A stretch of DNA of 64,000 nucleotides, from contig VKON01000103.1 in assembly GCA_009741485.1 (NCBI GenBank), forward strand, positions 2,751,570-2,815,569, written 5' to 3'. The notes below the pieces were generated by a model. The model was not told the origin of the DNA and did no database searches. It saw only the letters and a program-made list of their open reading frames with translations. Positions 38,187 through 53,100 of this stretch are shown in pieces; the stretch's first letter is position 1; each line of letters opens with the position of its first letter. A program made the translations under genes and the position numbers. The stretch is from Malurus cyaneus samueli (taxonomy: Eukaryota; Chordata; Aves; Passeriformes; Maluridae).

Positions 38187-41100
38187 GTAACTTTGCTGTT
38201 TATCTTCTTTAATTTAAAAACTTCAGTAAATTTCTCAAAGTTTCTACCATTGTATCCAAAGGCTGCAGAGGTATTAAAAAAGCCTGAGACAGAAATAAAG
38301 CATTGTGTTTTAATTCATGGATATGAGAGGCTGACTTTTTAGTATATGGAAGTTAGGATAGTTATACTCTATTTTGAAAAGAAGTTTGTGAGAAGGTTAT
38401 AATAGACTTCAGAATTTTATCTAGAATATATGTGCTAATGAGAGTCCCCTAGAGTTATTCAAGCAGAAGCAGGTGTGTCACTGAGTGTGACCAGCTTTAT
38501 GAACTTTTTAAGAGCTTGGCTTTTTTGATTGAAATGTGGTGAGGAAATGAGAAGCCTGTCAGCAATAAGTTCATGGGGTAGTGTTATGAGAGTAAGTAAA
38601 TGACATTTTCGTGTAAAATGTTAGTGAATGAATTCTGCACTGAAAGTTCAAAAATGATCAGCTCTCTGATTATAGATGTGGAAGATAAAGTCTAGGTAAG
38701 AAAATTGTTCTGTTTGTGAAATGGTTGTGCAGAATGACAGAGGTCTGTGAATGTTCATTTGACTTTTCCTCATTAGCATACAAACAAATTACATATTTTT
38801 GCTTTGTTGGGTTTTGTTTTGGGTTTTTTTTTTTGAAAATTCAGTGCTTGCATATGGTGCAACAGGAGCTGGAAAGACTCATACGATGTTAGGTTCTCCT
38901 GAAGATCCTGGAGTAATGTATTTAACCATGATGACACTTTATAAACGGATGGATCAAATAAAAGAAGATAAAACATGTGATGTTGCGGTGTCTTATTTGG
39001 AGGTGAGTTTTTGCATTTGGTATGTTACTTTTAAAAAGTCATATTTTAGAAATAAATTCAAGCTGGTTTTGCTTTCCCTTTATCCTTTTTTGGAGCTTGA
39101 CAAAATTGGTCCTTATAGGAGTGGAGCTCTGTTGTGATCTGCAAACTTGGAGTTCTTAGGCACCTGTGACTGTTTTACTGAAGGGTGCCCAAAAAGGTCA
39201 ACCACTTCTAATAATTCACTGAATGTTCATGATTTGTGTCTTGCTGATCAGCTATATGTACCAGAAAATATCATTTCAGGGTAATATTTTAGGACGTCAC
39301 AAAATCCTATGAGCACTTTGTAAAAGCACAACAAAATGATGTTCTGTTTTTACAAGTGAATGTTTTGGCCCTGCTGCTGAACAGCAGTAGTAAAATGGTT
39401 ATCTTCTAGTTCCCTCAAAGTCTTAATGAACTGTATTTGGTATTTGGGAGGGGTAAAAAGAGACAGGGAAAGCTTGCTTTGACAGACCAAGAAATAAGAC
39501 ATTTAAATATTTTAACAGAAATATGTTTGAACTAGAATCTCGCTCAAGTATGGATTGTGACATATAATGCAGGAAAATAAATGCTTTAGATTCATGTTTG
39601 TTGCAAAACTGTTTTTAGTAAAAAGGTAATTTTCTTCCATGAAGAGCAAAGATTATTTACTTGAAAGAATTACTTCAATGGCTAAAAAGAAATCTAGTGA
39701 ATTGAATATTTTAAGCTCAGTATAGGAAAGGTGTTTGAAAAATTAAAGCACAAATTCATTACTTTGTCTTGAAGAAGTATTAAAAAAACCTGGTGATTTC
39801 TGTTTAAGTTTGATTCTGTCATGTTTGGGAGGATATTTTAATAAAATAGCTTAAATTCCCTTTCCAAGATTTACAATGAACAGATACGTGATCTGCTGGT
39901 CAGCTCTGGACCTCTGGCTGTTCGTGAAGATGGCCAGCAAGGGGTGGTAGTTCAAGGCCTGACATTACATCAGGTATGTGAATAGAAACTTTAAAATGTG
40001 CTTGAGATAACTGAGAAAGGTTCCCATTGTTCCTAGAGTTGTATGGAATTTGATAATTGCCTAGTGGGCTTATTCCTGGTCATAACCACCAGTAACTTGC
40101 AAAGCTCATTAATGAGTTAAAAGCACATTGTGGAAATAAACTGCAAGCATTACTGAATGGAAATGGATAAAAGCATTTAGTCCTCATTTTTGGCTTGATG
40201 CTCATCCAGCAGGTTTTATTTTTTGGCTAAAATCTCTTGGCACTGCCTTTGTTGCTGTCTTGGAGTATTCTACACCACTATGAAGTCTCATGGTTGTGTT
40301 TGTTTGTGAACAACCATGTTTAAAAAGTTCCATGTTAAATTACTGTTTCAGGCCAGCACAGCAATTCTTTGGTAAGGTCTGTGATAGAACTTAGTTTTCC
40401 AATCTGAAATTTAGTTCTTATGGATCTAATTTCTCAGCTTTTTAGTGTATCTTATATGCTATGACAAGAAACAACTAGCTCTGTGAACATCCTCCTTCCC
40501 AAACCTTGAGTCTTGTGAGGAAAAAAACTTTTCTTGTACTAATGCATTTAACAGTGATACACTAATTTAAGTCAGATATTCTTAAATGAGGCTCATTCTA
40601 ACTATGGAGAACCTTTCAGATTTGTTTAAGTTCTTTACTAAAAATACTTTCTGATTTAAATTGCTGCAGTTAAGTGCTTGCTTTTCATACCTTACTGCTT
40701 TTAACTGAGAATATTTGTTTGAAGTGCCTCAGTTTCAAAATAGGAAATTTCTCTGATTTCTAGGTAGCTAAATTTTTTTTTAAGGTGAATGGTAATAATT
40801 TTTAGAATCAATACATTTCTATAGCTGACAGAAAAGAAAAACTATATTTGTCTTTGTGCTCTACTCCTAAAGCCTAAATCAGCAGAGGAAATCCTTCAGA
40901 TGTTGGATTATGGAAATAAAAATAGAACTCAGCATCCCACAGATGTGAATGCCTCTTCTTCCCGGTCCCATGCTGTATTTCAGGTAAGATGATATAGCCA
41001 ATGTGTGGTGGTCCTTACTGTGAGTTGCAGTTTTTTTTTTTAAAGTTAGGTACAATGAAAGCTTTTATTTTTAAACTGTGTTGAACCTTAGTTTGGAGAA

Positions 41101-44100
41101 GAGGGGATCAAAGTTTTCCAGTTAACTCTCCTTGTTGGCTCCTTATTGCTTAGAAGTATGTGATGGCTCTTAGTGTGTGTGCTGCTTTTAAAAAGGCTCA
41201 GGGTACAGTGTTACAGACAGATCAGAGAGTGAGCTGCTGATTTCTGTTTGCTTATTTGCTGCTCTGGGATGTCTTATCTCCCTCACCTTTACTCAGGAAA
41301 GAGCTCTGGATTTTATTACCTGGAAGGCTTTTTCTCAATACTTTTCTAAAAGTGGTTTAATTAAATTTAAAAGTGGTTTCAATTTCTCATGTATTTCCCC
41401 AAATCTGTGGCATTCTGCATAACATAACTACATCAATGTTTCAAGAGATGGAAGTGATGAGAAATCCCCAGTGCTGTCTTGATTGCTCTTTATTTTTAAC
41501 TTTTCTATTATTGTAAGAGTTGCTTCTTTATAGAGATATGTTACTTTTGGCTTTACTTGTTAACTTTATTGGTGCAGGATATTTTCTGAAACTGACTCAG
41601 AAATTGCTAAGTTTTGGCCCAGGACATTCTGAGCTGATTTTAGAGATGCAAGTTTTGTCTAACTGTACCATCTGTCTTAGGTTTGAAATATCTATCTGGG
41701 TCAGGCAATTACTGCATCTGAGACGAAAATCCAAATTGCCAAACTGCTCTATTGAAAGTGTTCTGCTGACTGACAAAGAAATAGAAAAGTTTCTGCTTTG
41801 GGGCATTTCCTGTATCTTTTGAATTTTTACAAAAGCTTGAGTCATACAACATAGTTTGGCTGTCACTCCACCTTTCCCTACTTTATTAATGATAGCTACC
41901 AGTTGTTCTGGCAGTGTGTTCCCAGCCTGAGGTTCTTTTTTTTTTTTAAATTATACTGGAAATAATACAACAGAACTTACTTGTACTGTTTCATATAGAA
42001 ACATATCTATTTGAAATAGATACACATTTCATGGCAAGTCATTAGAATTTTATTCATTCACAATACTTGTAAGTCTTTTTTCTCTTATGAGGTGCTGTGA
42101 AGACTTAATTTCTCATGCACAAAGCTTAAAGTTACAGATGTTGTGAGATTGTCTTTACAAGTCTGTTACCTTATATTCATGAGAGCTCTTTCCTAATTCC
42201 AAATGTGTTCATGAAAGTAACCATTGGCCATATTAACAAATGGCATGGCACTCAACAGAAAGGGACAAATACATAGAGAATCCTGGAAAAGTAAAAGCCA
42301 ACTAAGGATAACTTTGATTCTTCCTGCTGGCTGTATATTCATGCTTTGCCTACTTTTTATAAGTCTGAAGGGAGAATACCTTCACCAGGAGAAGGATACA
42401 AAAGCATTTAGTTCTTTGTGTATCTCCTGTGCTGTGAAAGTTTTAGGAAAGATGGGATTAAGGGGAGCAAGTGGCCTCAGGAGTCGTCATATTTGAAAAG
42501 ACCCTGGAGTGTATTTTCACAGCAGCAAAGCATGGTAGATACAATTAATGGTAGATACAATTAAGTCTAAATCACTGAAAGGCTAACCTTTTTCCTTGTT
42601 TCTCCCTATACATGTCTTTATGGCACACTCCTAAATGTGCATTGGAAAAAGGAGCACATCTTTCAATTTGAAGTTCAGTAGTGTGATATGTAGCTTAAGT
42701 GCAGAAGAATCAAGAGCTGTGCAATTCATTTTCCCTGTGAAAAACTTGCTTATCTTTGCTGCTGTGTGAGCCTGGGCCAGTTGGTCACTTAATCCTCCAC
42801 CTCAGTCAAACTCAGTGCAACTGTACTCTGCTTGTTCCCTTGCTAATACATGAAACAAGGGACTTTGAGAGGTGTCAGAAATAGATTCACTATTTGCCAT
42901 TAGGCTAAACTGCCTGTTGACATTAGATATGTACTAAAAGGTTTAACTGGGTATACGAGAAGGATTCCAATATAAATAGCTGAAAATGGTTGTTGCATTA
43001 AGAAATTAACTTACTGCTTAGATTAACGGTTACTTCATAATTTTTTTATACTGTAGATTTACCTACGGCAGCAAGATAAAACAGCAAGTCTACATCAAAA
43101 TATCCGTGTTGCCAAAATGTCTCTCGTTGACCTGGCAGGATCTGAACGTGCCAAGGCAACAAGTGCCAAGGGGGCTCGTTTTGTAGAAGGAACAAATATT
43201 AACCAGTCCCTGCTTGCTCTTGGAAATGTCATAAATGCATTGGCAGATCCAAAGGTATGTCCTGTTTTCCCATGCACTCTTTACCTCCTAGTGCTCTTTT
43301 CAAACCTTTTGAAATCTGCTAAGGTGATTTAAAAATGTGGTTTACATTGTTAATACTCACATCATTATTCTTGTATAAGATTGTCTTAAGGGTTTCCACC
43401 ACTGTGTCTATGAAAGACAATCCCAATGAGAGATAATTCTCAAATATGGTGTGCAGCTACCTAAGGATAGTGGCAAAGGTGAATGGTACCTGCTTTTCTT
43501 ATCTACCTTCTTCAAAATGAAGTATATAGAGAAGTTTGCATGAGAAAATTAATAACCTTACAATTAACTTTTAATCTTAGGAAAGGAGGCTATTATAGGA
43601 TAAAACAGCACTTATTCCAAGGGTTTTTTTGGGATCTCACATACATCCATATACAACACATCCCCTGCTCAAAGCAGTGAGTCAGTGTCCTGACCTAGCT
43701 CACCAGCTTTAGGGAAGGAATAGGTACAGTTGTGTAGGGCAATGACAAATCTCCGGAACTTTTGCATGAGTACAGCCAAGTTCATTTTCTACCACAACAC
43801 TCCTTTTGTCCTTCTGCTTATGTAACAAATTCCTTCTTCAAATATGCCAGGAGCAAATAATTTAATTTCCCTTCCTAATGCTGCTTGTCCAGCACCAACT
43901 TGTTAGAATGGGAGGTGGAGTTTAAATTCTGTACCATGGTCATAAATCAACATGAAGATTCTTTCTTATCTGATATGGGTTTGGGTTCCTAGTGACCAAA
44001 CTTAGTGTCATGAAATGAAAATTCCATAGCTTCACAAAGCAGAGTTTCTGTTGCCTGGAAATGTTGTGGAATTTCCATCCTTGGAGATAATCAAAACCCA

Positions 44101-47100
44101 GCTGGGCACAGTCATTGACATCATACTCTAGCTGACCCTTCTTTGAGCAAAGGGATTGAACTAGAGGGATTTTAGAGGTACTTCCCAATCTGGATGATTT
44201 TGTGAACTGAAAGTAGTTAAATGCAGTTTACTTTTTCCGTTAGTTGCCCCATCACAAAAATAAGAGTTAGGTATCCAGACATCAGGAAGTAACCTAGCTA
44301 ATACATGTGTTGTAAAAGTGTTGACCAGTTCCAACAGACTTAAACTGTTTAAGAGTGATAGGTAATTTTAAGAAAAACTATTTATGTCAAAGAAAAGTTT
44401 CATGGCAGTTTGTCATGTTCTGTGTCACTGTTGAAATTGTAAGCAGACTTTTATTTAAAGTATGGTTGTCTACGCCATAAAAATATATATTATTCTTTTT
44501 AGGGCAAGAAACACATTCCATATCGAAACAGCAAGCTGACTCGGTTACTGAAAGATTCTCTTGGAGGAAATTGCCGAACAATAATGATAGCTGCTATCAG
44601 CCCATCTTCTTTGTTCTATGATGATACCTATAACACCCTTAAATATGCAAACCGAGCAAAGGATATCAAGTCCTCTGTGAGTATATTGGTATTTAATTTA
44701 CTTTGACCAGACATCAGTAATGTAGTATTAAAAGAAGGACAGTTATTTCTTTCATATATATTTTTCTTTATTTGTGTCTCAAAATTTTGTGCAGTTACCT
44801 CTTCTTTCTTTACAATCAGCTCTTCCTTATTTGAGGGTGTAGTAGATACATAATAGATGGTAGATCTGGCCTGAAAGCAACATAGCTTCATTAATGAGAT
44901 GATGCTGCCAGTTTGAAATAGTTTGTGTTGTGAGCATGAAATTTAGAAATAATCCTCAATCGGTAAAATTCACATCCTTTCTTAGTACCTTACTATTACT
45001 TTCTCAGAGAACTGTAAAGTACATTAAAGAAATTTCGGACCAGTTGTACAAAAGCCAGTCCAGGTTTGTTACTGTTGCGGTTTGGAATGCTGGCCAAAAG
45101 CCAAGCACCCACAACACCTGCTCATTCGCTCTCCCCCACCACCACACCGGGTAGAGAAGAGCGAAGGGGGAAAAAACTAACAAAAAGGTTCATGAGTTGA
45201 GATAAGGAACAGGGAGGAAAACACTTGATGGACAAAACAGGCACAACTTAAATAATCAAGTGAATTTATTACTAACAAAGTCAGAGGAGGAGAATGAGAA
45301 ATAAATTACAACCCTCAAAGACACCGATCTTCTCCCCACTCCCTCCCGCTTCCCACATACAACAAAGCAGCAGGAACGAAACAGGTGTGGGGTTGGTCAG
45401 TTCATCACCGGATCCTCTGTGACAGCTGAGGGAGAAGATTCCTTCCCTTGCGTTGCGTGGGGCCCCTCCCACGGGAGACAGTTCTCATGAACCTCTCCGG
45501 CGTGGCTTCACTCTCACGAGCAGCAGGCCACACACTCTGCTGCTGCGTGAGTCCCCCCACGGAGCACAGTCATCCCAAAACTGCTGCACCGTGGGCTCCT
45601 CTGTCCACCGGGTACAGTCAGAAGACCAGGCTGTTCCATCTCGGGAGCAAAGCCTCTCTCTCCATGGGTCTCCTGCTGGACACAGCCCCCTTCCCGTGTC
45701 CGCCCGCTCCGGCGTGGGGACCTCCCTCCTCCACGGGCTGCGGGTGGCATCTGCACCCTCTGTGGACCCCATGGGCTGCAGGGGGCAGCCTGCTCCAACC
45801 ATGGTCACCATGGGCTGCAGGGGACAGCCTGCCTCCACCATGGTCACCATGGGCTGCAGGGGACAGCCTCTCCCACCATGGTCATCACCATGGCTGCAAA
45901 GGAATCCCAGCTCCGGCGCCTGGAGCAGCTCCTCCCCCTCCTGCACTGACCTTGGTGCCTGCATCCTTCACATATTTCTCAGCCTCCTCCACTGGCAAAA
46001 CTACTCTGTGTGCCCCTTGTTTTGATTTCTTCTTAAATATGTTTTCACAGAGGCGTAACCACTATCTTTAATTGGCCCAGGTTTGGTCAGTGGCATGTCC
46101 ATCATCCTCAGAGCCAACAGCAATTGGCTCTGCTGGACATGGTGAAGCCTCCAGAAGCTTCTCACAGGTGCCATCTTTTTGGCACCCCCCCCATCCAAAA
46201 ACTGGGCCAAGTGAAACCAACACAGTTACAGGTGGAATTCATTGAGAGTCAAAAGCTTAGTGAGATTGTATTGATAAATGAAAGGCTGGAATTTCCTGTT
46301 TCTGCTTTTTATTGTCTTAATTTTATTTTTATCATCTTTTATGTTGCAGCTCCTAATCCTTTTAATCTAAGACAGGGTTCACTATAGTTTCTATTTGTCG
46401 CATACTCAAAACTAATTTTTATACTTAAATGCACAAGAAACACATTAAATAGTAAAATTAATCTGAATAAATGCAAAACATGCTTGCACATGTAAATGTA
46501 ATTATTTTTATTGTTCTGTTGAGGGAAATGTCCTGGCCATGGGTGTGCAGCAGATGACAGCAAAAGCTGAAAGTCATGTTCTTGTTATGCAAGTCAGGAT
46601 TTTATTAAGTCTCTTTCCTTATAAGAGTGTGCATCTATGTAGTACTTATACACTGTGTAGTACTTACACACTGTGTTTAATGTTCATAAAGACATCAAGG
46701 AGCCACCTTTTAAGTTCCAATTTGTTTCTTTACAGTTGAAGAGCAATGTTGTTAGTTTGGACCGTCACATAAGCCAGTACGTTAAAATTTGCAACGAACA
46801 AAGGAAAGAGGTATGTAAGAAGTCTCTTGTTAAGAGGTTGAAAGTTTAAATGTTAACTTTGAATATAAAAAAATAGTTTAAGATTGAATGTATAAGGCAA
46901 TATTGTTCTAATGTACTTTGAAGTAAGAAAATTCTGTCCTCTGAGAAGAATATCACCTGCTGCCATTTGTAAAGGTGTTCAGCATGGGCTGTTCAGCATT
47001 AAAAAAACCCAAAACATATATTTCAGCTAAAAAGTGTCTCTTTTGGTTTAGATCCTGCTGTTGAAGGAGAAACTGAAAGAATATCAAGAAAAGCAAGCAA

Positions 47101-50100
47101 GCATTCCTGAAAGTCCTTCTCCTAATGCTGCAGAACTTTCAAACAACCAGCAAGTGGAAATAGAAAGGTAAATGACTCACATCATAAGCTTGCTTCCAAG
47201 CTGGAGTTTGTCTAACTTGTAAAAGCATTTGTAAAACAAACCTACTCTTTTCAATATTGGTCTCCTCATTTGAACATTCTTTACTTAGATCTAGGTATGG
47301 CTTTGCCTAACATGTTGCTTCTTTTTTAGAACAACTTGGTGGTGGATTTAAAATGAAGGGGGGAATTCAGGAAATGACATGTGACAGGAAGGAGCATATG
47401 AATTCTGGCTTTCAGCAAAGCTCCATAACAGGTTGTGTTTGTGGGTAGGCAGAATGTAGTTTGCATAAATGACAGTAACTGTTGGCAGACATTAATTTAA
47501 GTGGGTATCTTTCCTGCAAGGTTTGAGAGATACAAAACCTGGAAGTTCTTCTTTCTATAGAGAATTCAGTTTATATTTGTAGATTCCTTACTTTCTATTG
47601 CTTTAATATTTCTTGGCTTCTTTTTCTTCTTGGTAAAGCTCCTGTCTGTATTTTCTCATGTGTTAGACTCGTGAGAGAGCACAAAAATAACAAATTAAGT
47701 TGTATAGTATGAATTTGTTGCAGAAGCTACTACATTCCATGAAGAGGCTAGGTTTTGGAGTGAAAGTCCTTCTGGATGTGTCTCTGCATATCTCATCTAT
47801 TTCTGACCATTATTCACCCAAGCTGATTCAGCTAACTTTTTTTTTTTTATTTGGCTCTTTGAATGTGCTATTTTTGGACCTGGAAAACTTTGAGGTGAAG
47901 TAAAGAAACATTCAAAGCAAAACATTCTGTAACTATGTTTTATTTTACTGGTCTTCCAGACATTTCAATAAACCCTTTCATTCAGGTTATTTAAATTTAA
48001 TTTTCAAAAGAAGTGTGGGCTTCTAAGTCATGTTGATAGTTCTGACAGATTCCCTGCATATTTTTGCACTGTATGTCTTTAAGATTGATTTAATTTCCTA
48101 TGTTTTGACCTTTATTTCATTCTTTGTATGTGGGAAGAGTCAGACAAGGGCAAGGTCTCTAAAATATCTTTTGAAAAGGCTGGACATTTTCTACGCCAAG
48201 ATTTGTTGGTTAGAGAATGTTTGTTTGCATTTTATTGTAATGGAATATCCAAAGGGTCACGTGTAAGCCTGTCCCATTCCCTGTAGAGATCAGAAATCCT
48301 GTGGATGTCTCATTCCCTTCTTCCTCATTAATATCCTGCCACGTTCACCATACTGATGATGTGGGTAATGAGTTGATTTCTCCCACACTGATTTAGGGGT
48401 TTGGAGGGTATTGTGCTGCCTTCTCCCTTTTACTTGGGGCAGGGAAGAGAGCCTTATCCATGATCTTGTATTTCAGTCCAACTACCCATGATTTTTGCTT
48501 TATCATAGAATCTTTTTAGGTTAGAAAACACCTCAAAGATCATAGAGTCCAACCTGTTACAGTTCCTTAAAGAAATAATACTCTAAATTCTGTGAGTGTT
48601 TTAGTACATATTTTTACCTAGATATGATGGCATTCTCTGGACACTTCGGGAAAACCCTTGTATTTCTAAATCTGTGGAGAATAATCTTTCCTTAATTCTA
48701 TTTCTTTTTAAAAGGAGAGTAATAAAACACTAGAATAAAAGAGTCAGTTATTAAAAACTTTAGACTAAAATAGAATTGCTACTTCTGAAACACTGGCAAG
48801 AAGTCAATTACATGACAAGAATATCTCTTCAGCTTGTTCTGGAGTTGAACCTGGGGTTTTTTTAGCATTTTTACAGTTTTTAATTTTAGTATTTTTTTAA
48901 TACTAAAAACTGTATAGCCTCAAATGTTGAACGTCTTTAGAACACTTGGATGTAAAACCCTGCTTTTATTTTTGTGTGAAATTCTAACAATATAGGATGT
49001 TGTGAAATACTTTGTATCCAAGGTTAGTCATTATTGACATATACTGTATATCTTTTTGGCCATTCTGTACTGAAGCATTTTCAGTATTCAGTGGTGAAGT
49101 GAAAAAGTACCACCAGTGACAGTTATACTGAAAATATATTTCATTTATTATATATATGAAAGTTGTACAGCTACATCAGGGAAAGTGAGCAATTGAGAAA
49201 GTTTGTGGTTTTCATTTTTTTTGAGGATAGCTAGTAGGTTTTTTGAAGGCCTTGTGTGTCTATGGCAACAGTAGTCTTATCTGTTTAATAAGTTGATTTA
49301 AGAAGTAGACAACGTAGGTATTTAGTATCTTTTGGAGGTAGAGAAAAACATCTGAAGATTCTTCATACAAATGTTTTCTTTAAAATCCCAGATTGTCTTT
49401 GTAAGTATGATGAAGTTTATTTTTAGTGACTCCTTCAAAATTTCATATCCCATTTTCAGTTCAAGTACATTAGGTCCTTACTGATATACTGACATTTTAT
49501 TTATTTATTTTATAGTGTTCATATATAACAGGGTTTACTCCTTTCCTTTTAATTTCTTTATTTTATTAACTTGGAATTAAAAGTTCCCCAAAGTAAAGGA
49601 GATGGTCATAAGTCTTCAGTAAATAATTATTTATTCTTATCATTTGGTTTTAGATACAAAGAAATCCTTAAAGATGTGTTTGCAAACCGTGAAGAAATCA
49701 GAAAAGAATACCTCAACATGGAAAAGAAACTGAAAGAAAACACACTAAAGAGATATTACCAGAATCAATGTCATGAACAAATTCAACTGTTGTGCTCTGA
49801 AGAAAGAGTAGAAAAGGTGAGTTTTCTATAATGTAGTGCAGGGTATCATCTCTTCATTTTGCTATAATTGTGTAATGAGTTAATGCTTAAATATTTAATA
49901 AAAATGGGACCACTTCTCCTTGACTATTGATGTAGTGACCTAATTTTGGAGGTAAACAGCAGGGTATAGTTATCTTCTGTACAGAAAGAGCACCCTTTGC
50001 CTTGTGAGTACACCACCTCGTGCATATCCAACTTGCTGTTGCTGGTTTTGTGCCTTTTTATTGTCGTATTTCAGAAAAAGTACAATCAGAAGAATTTGAT

Positions 50101-53100
50101 GTTTGAAGATAGAGGATTTTCCTTTTGCCCAGTGCTTTATCCTTTAGCAGCTTTTTCTAGGACACATTGCATAAAGAAAACAGATAAAAATGTTTCCTCA
50201 TATTCATCCTTGAGTTACTAGGAATTATTTGGTTATGTTATATAACTAAGAAAAATCTTTATCTATAAAGAGAATGTGTTGAAGATAATTCGAAAGCTTC
50301 CACCTTAAATGCTGACTGTTTTGGGGGGGATTTTTTTTTTTCTAAGGCCACTTGCAAACGAGATCAAAGGATTGCAGCACTTAATGGCCACTATGTACGC
50401 ATGCAGAAGAAAAAGGAAGAGGAGACCAATCTTTTTGAGGAAAATACCAAATGGCTGCACCGTGTTGAAAATGAAATGCGCCTTCTGGGTCAAGACGGCT
50501 GTATTCCAAAAGTAAAACTCCTTTCACTTGGAAGTGGTTTGGGGATGGGGAGGAGAACTGGAAAAAGGGTAAAACCTCTGAGATAAGAACAGATTTAGTG
50601 TGGAAATAAAGTAAATTATATGGAGAGAGTATACAGAAAAAGAGGCAAACACATGCTTATCTGTGCACGCCCAAAGATATATGTGTGCCTGTTGGATTCT
50701 TAATGCCAGTTGCAGCATACCCACCATTGGTCAAAAGAGTCTATAAAGTTATATTTATGCATGTAAATAAAAAATAATTCCTCCTTTTCTACCATAAAAC
50801 TTAATTATAATATAGCTCCACTCCATCTTTATTTTTCAATATAGGCTGAACTATAATTTTTTAACTAAAAATAATGTTTGTCCCTATCAGTTTGATTTGC
50901 AGCTGTTTGATTTTGGTTTTTCTATTCCTAATTTCCCAAAGGAACTTTGTCAAAATCTGCAGTATTGCCATTTAAACCTAGAAGTTCAGGACCTGAAAGC
51001 CCAGATTGAGCACATGTTATCTCTGGTGTCACTTCAAGACCAGTATTATAAGCAAACAGAAAAGTAAGTATGAATTCATGGCAGGTGTGCTAAGACTTAT
51101 ATTCTGACACTTGTAACTTCGGGGGACCTATTTAGAGAAATTAGTGTTAATTGAAACAGAAGCAAGATTTTTCTCAAACTTTCTGTTTTCTGGCTTAAAA
51201 TTTCTGGTTTTAAATAAGTTTTCTTAAGCAAATTTGTCTTGCCTCTTGCTGTTTTACAGAGTACTGAATACTTCACTTCCAGTTCTTCGCAAGCAATACC
51301 TGATTTTGAAAGAAGCTGGGTTGACAAATGACTTAAGTGAGACTGAATATGCAGAGGTTGAGCAGCTGATTCAAAGACAAAAATCAGTAGCTTGGGCAGA
51401 CCAGACTGAGGAAAAGAAACAAAATCAAAACCATGAAGTAGAAATGTCAGCTATCTTCGCATTCCCACAGCTTATGAGCAGACAGAACACCCCATGCCGT
51501 AAGTATATTATAGAAATTAATTTCTCTTGTGCAGAATGTATACAACAAACTAATAAGAAAAAATCATAACTCAGAAAAAATATATTAGCATGGGAAAATA
51601 TGAAGTACTATAAGGGCAGCATTCCAATCAGAAATGGGAAGGATGTTGTAATTTCTTTTTTTCTTTAAAGATGAAATAAATTATTCAAGAATCCAATTCC
51701 AATGCAGTATCTGTGCATTATCCATATTTGGAAGTTTGTTATTAACAAAGTACAAGTCCCTGTTTAGCTGCTCTGTGTTGAAATTGGTAATGATGCATCT
51801 GTATGCAAAGACAGTGCTGAATTCTGTGTGTTGCAGACCAAGAATCATTGCAGAAACTCTTTAATGACACTTAACTTTGCCTGCAGTTGAGAGAATCATG
51901 ACCATGTTCTAATGCAAATGAATTATGGGGTATTTTCACATAAAAATTTGAAGTATTTAAGTCACACAAATAACTTTTCTGATTATAAGCACTGTCTATA
52001 GATGCTTAAAGCAGCTACATTTAGTAGCTACTTCTGCAGAATAGGTAAAACTACAAAAGCAGGACCTTAACTTCTTGTGTGTTTCTTTGGATTTGATGAC
52101 ATTTGCTAGCTGATCATGAAGAAGGAAGCTCAAACTAGTAATTGATGTGGAAAAGCAAAGGTGAAAGGGTAGGGAGATTTATTCTAAGTTTGGTTGGAAG
52201 TCTTCTACAAAAATAAGTTATTGGAATATAATTCTAAATGTTCTTACTTGGTTGTATGAGGTGATTTTGATATTACCTTGTTATAAGATGCTTCTTCCTA
52301 TCAGGAGTTTCAAAGCAGCAAAGAATTTCTGTCCATTTGCAGTAATGCCTAAATCTTTGTTTCTAATGAAGATTTCTTCCTGTGAAAGGTCTCTTGTATA
52401 TTAGATAATATAAAGTTGAACTGTGGGAGGAAAATATATTCTCTGGCCATTCATTTAATATCTGTTTCTATGGTCAAGTTATCCACACAGTCAATTCTTG
52501 TGAAACACCTCTTGATTTCTAGTGAAAGCTAATTAAAGTTCATATGCTTTGCCAAGGCACATGTAGTGATTCACTACAGGAGTTGACCTCCTTCTGTCTT
52601 GTTTTTCCTTTAGCCCTTGAAACCTTTAAACACCTTAAGTAAAATTCTGACTTACAATTATAAGTTAAAATGGTTGCTTTTTACAGAAAACGCTGGCTTT
52701 CCTATATCTTTTTTTGACACATACATTAAAAATTTAATTAATTAAAATAAAGCTTGTATGTGCTTCATGTAATCATAAATGTGCATTGTCATGAACAATT
52801 TAACTGTTTGTATCAAAGAAAGCACAAGCTATGAAAACAACTTCATTTAAGAATGTGTTTAGGTGCCCATTCTTAAGTGTTCATTAATGGGGAGCCATAG
52901 AGTATTTAGAATTCATGGGTGGAGAGCTTTGACTGGTACTTGCAAGTATTTCTGTGAATGGGGAAGTTCATGGCACTGTTCCAGGCATCCCATTTCCAGA
53001 AGCCTTACTGTACATTACCACAGAGAGAATGGAATTGATTTATAGGAAAAAAAGAAAAGGCAACCATTGCCTCCCCTCATCACAGACATTCTGATATGAG

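Larger units (their letters stand above)
38187..44502 (+). other. KIF18A: KIF18A introns 2-6 (between exons 2 and 7)
   Basis: Non-coding between 38187-38844, 39003-39868, 39974-40872, 40984-43056 and 43255-44502. They contain a CR1 tail at 44055-44207 and a 17-bp two-copy repeat near 42532-42566. I see no other genes. Confidence 0.8.
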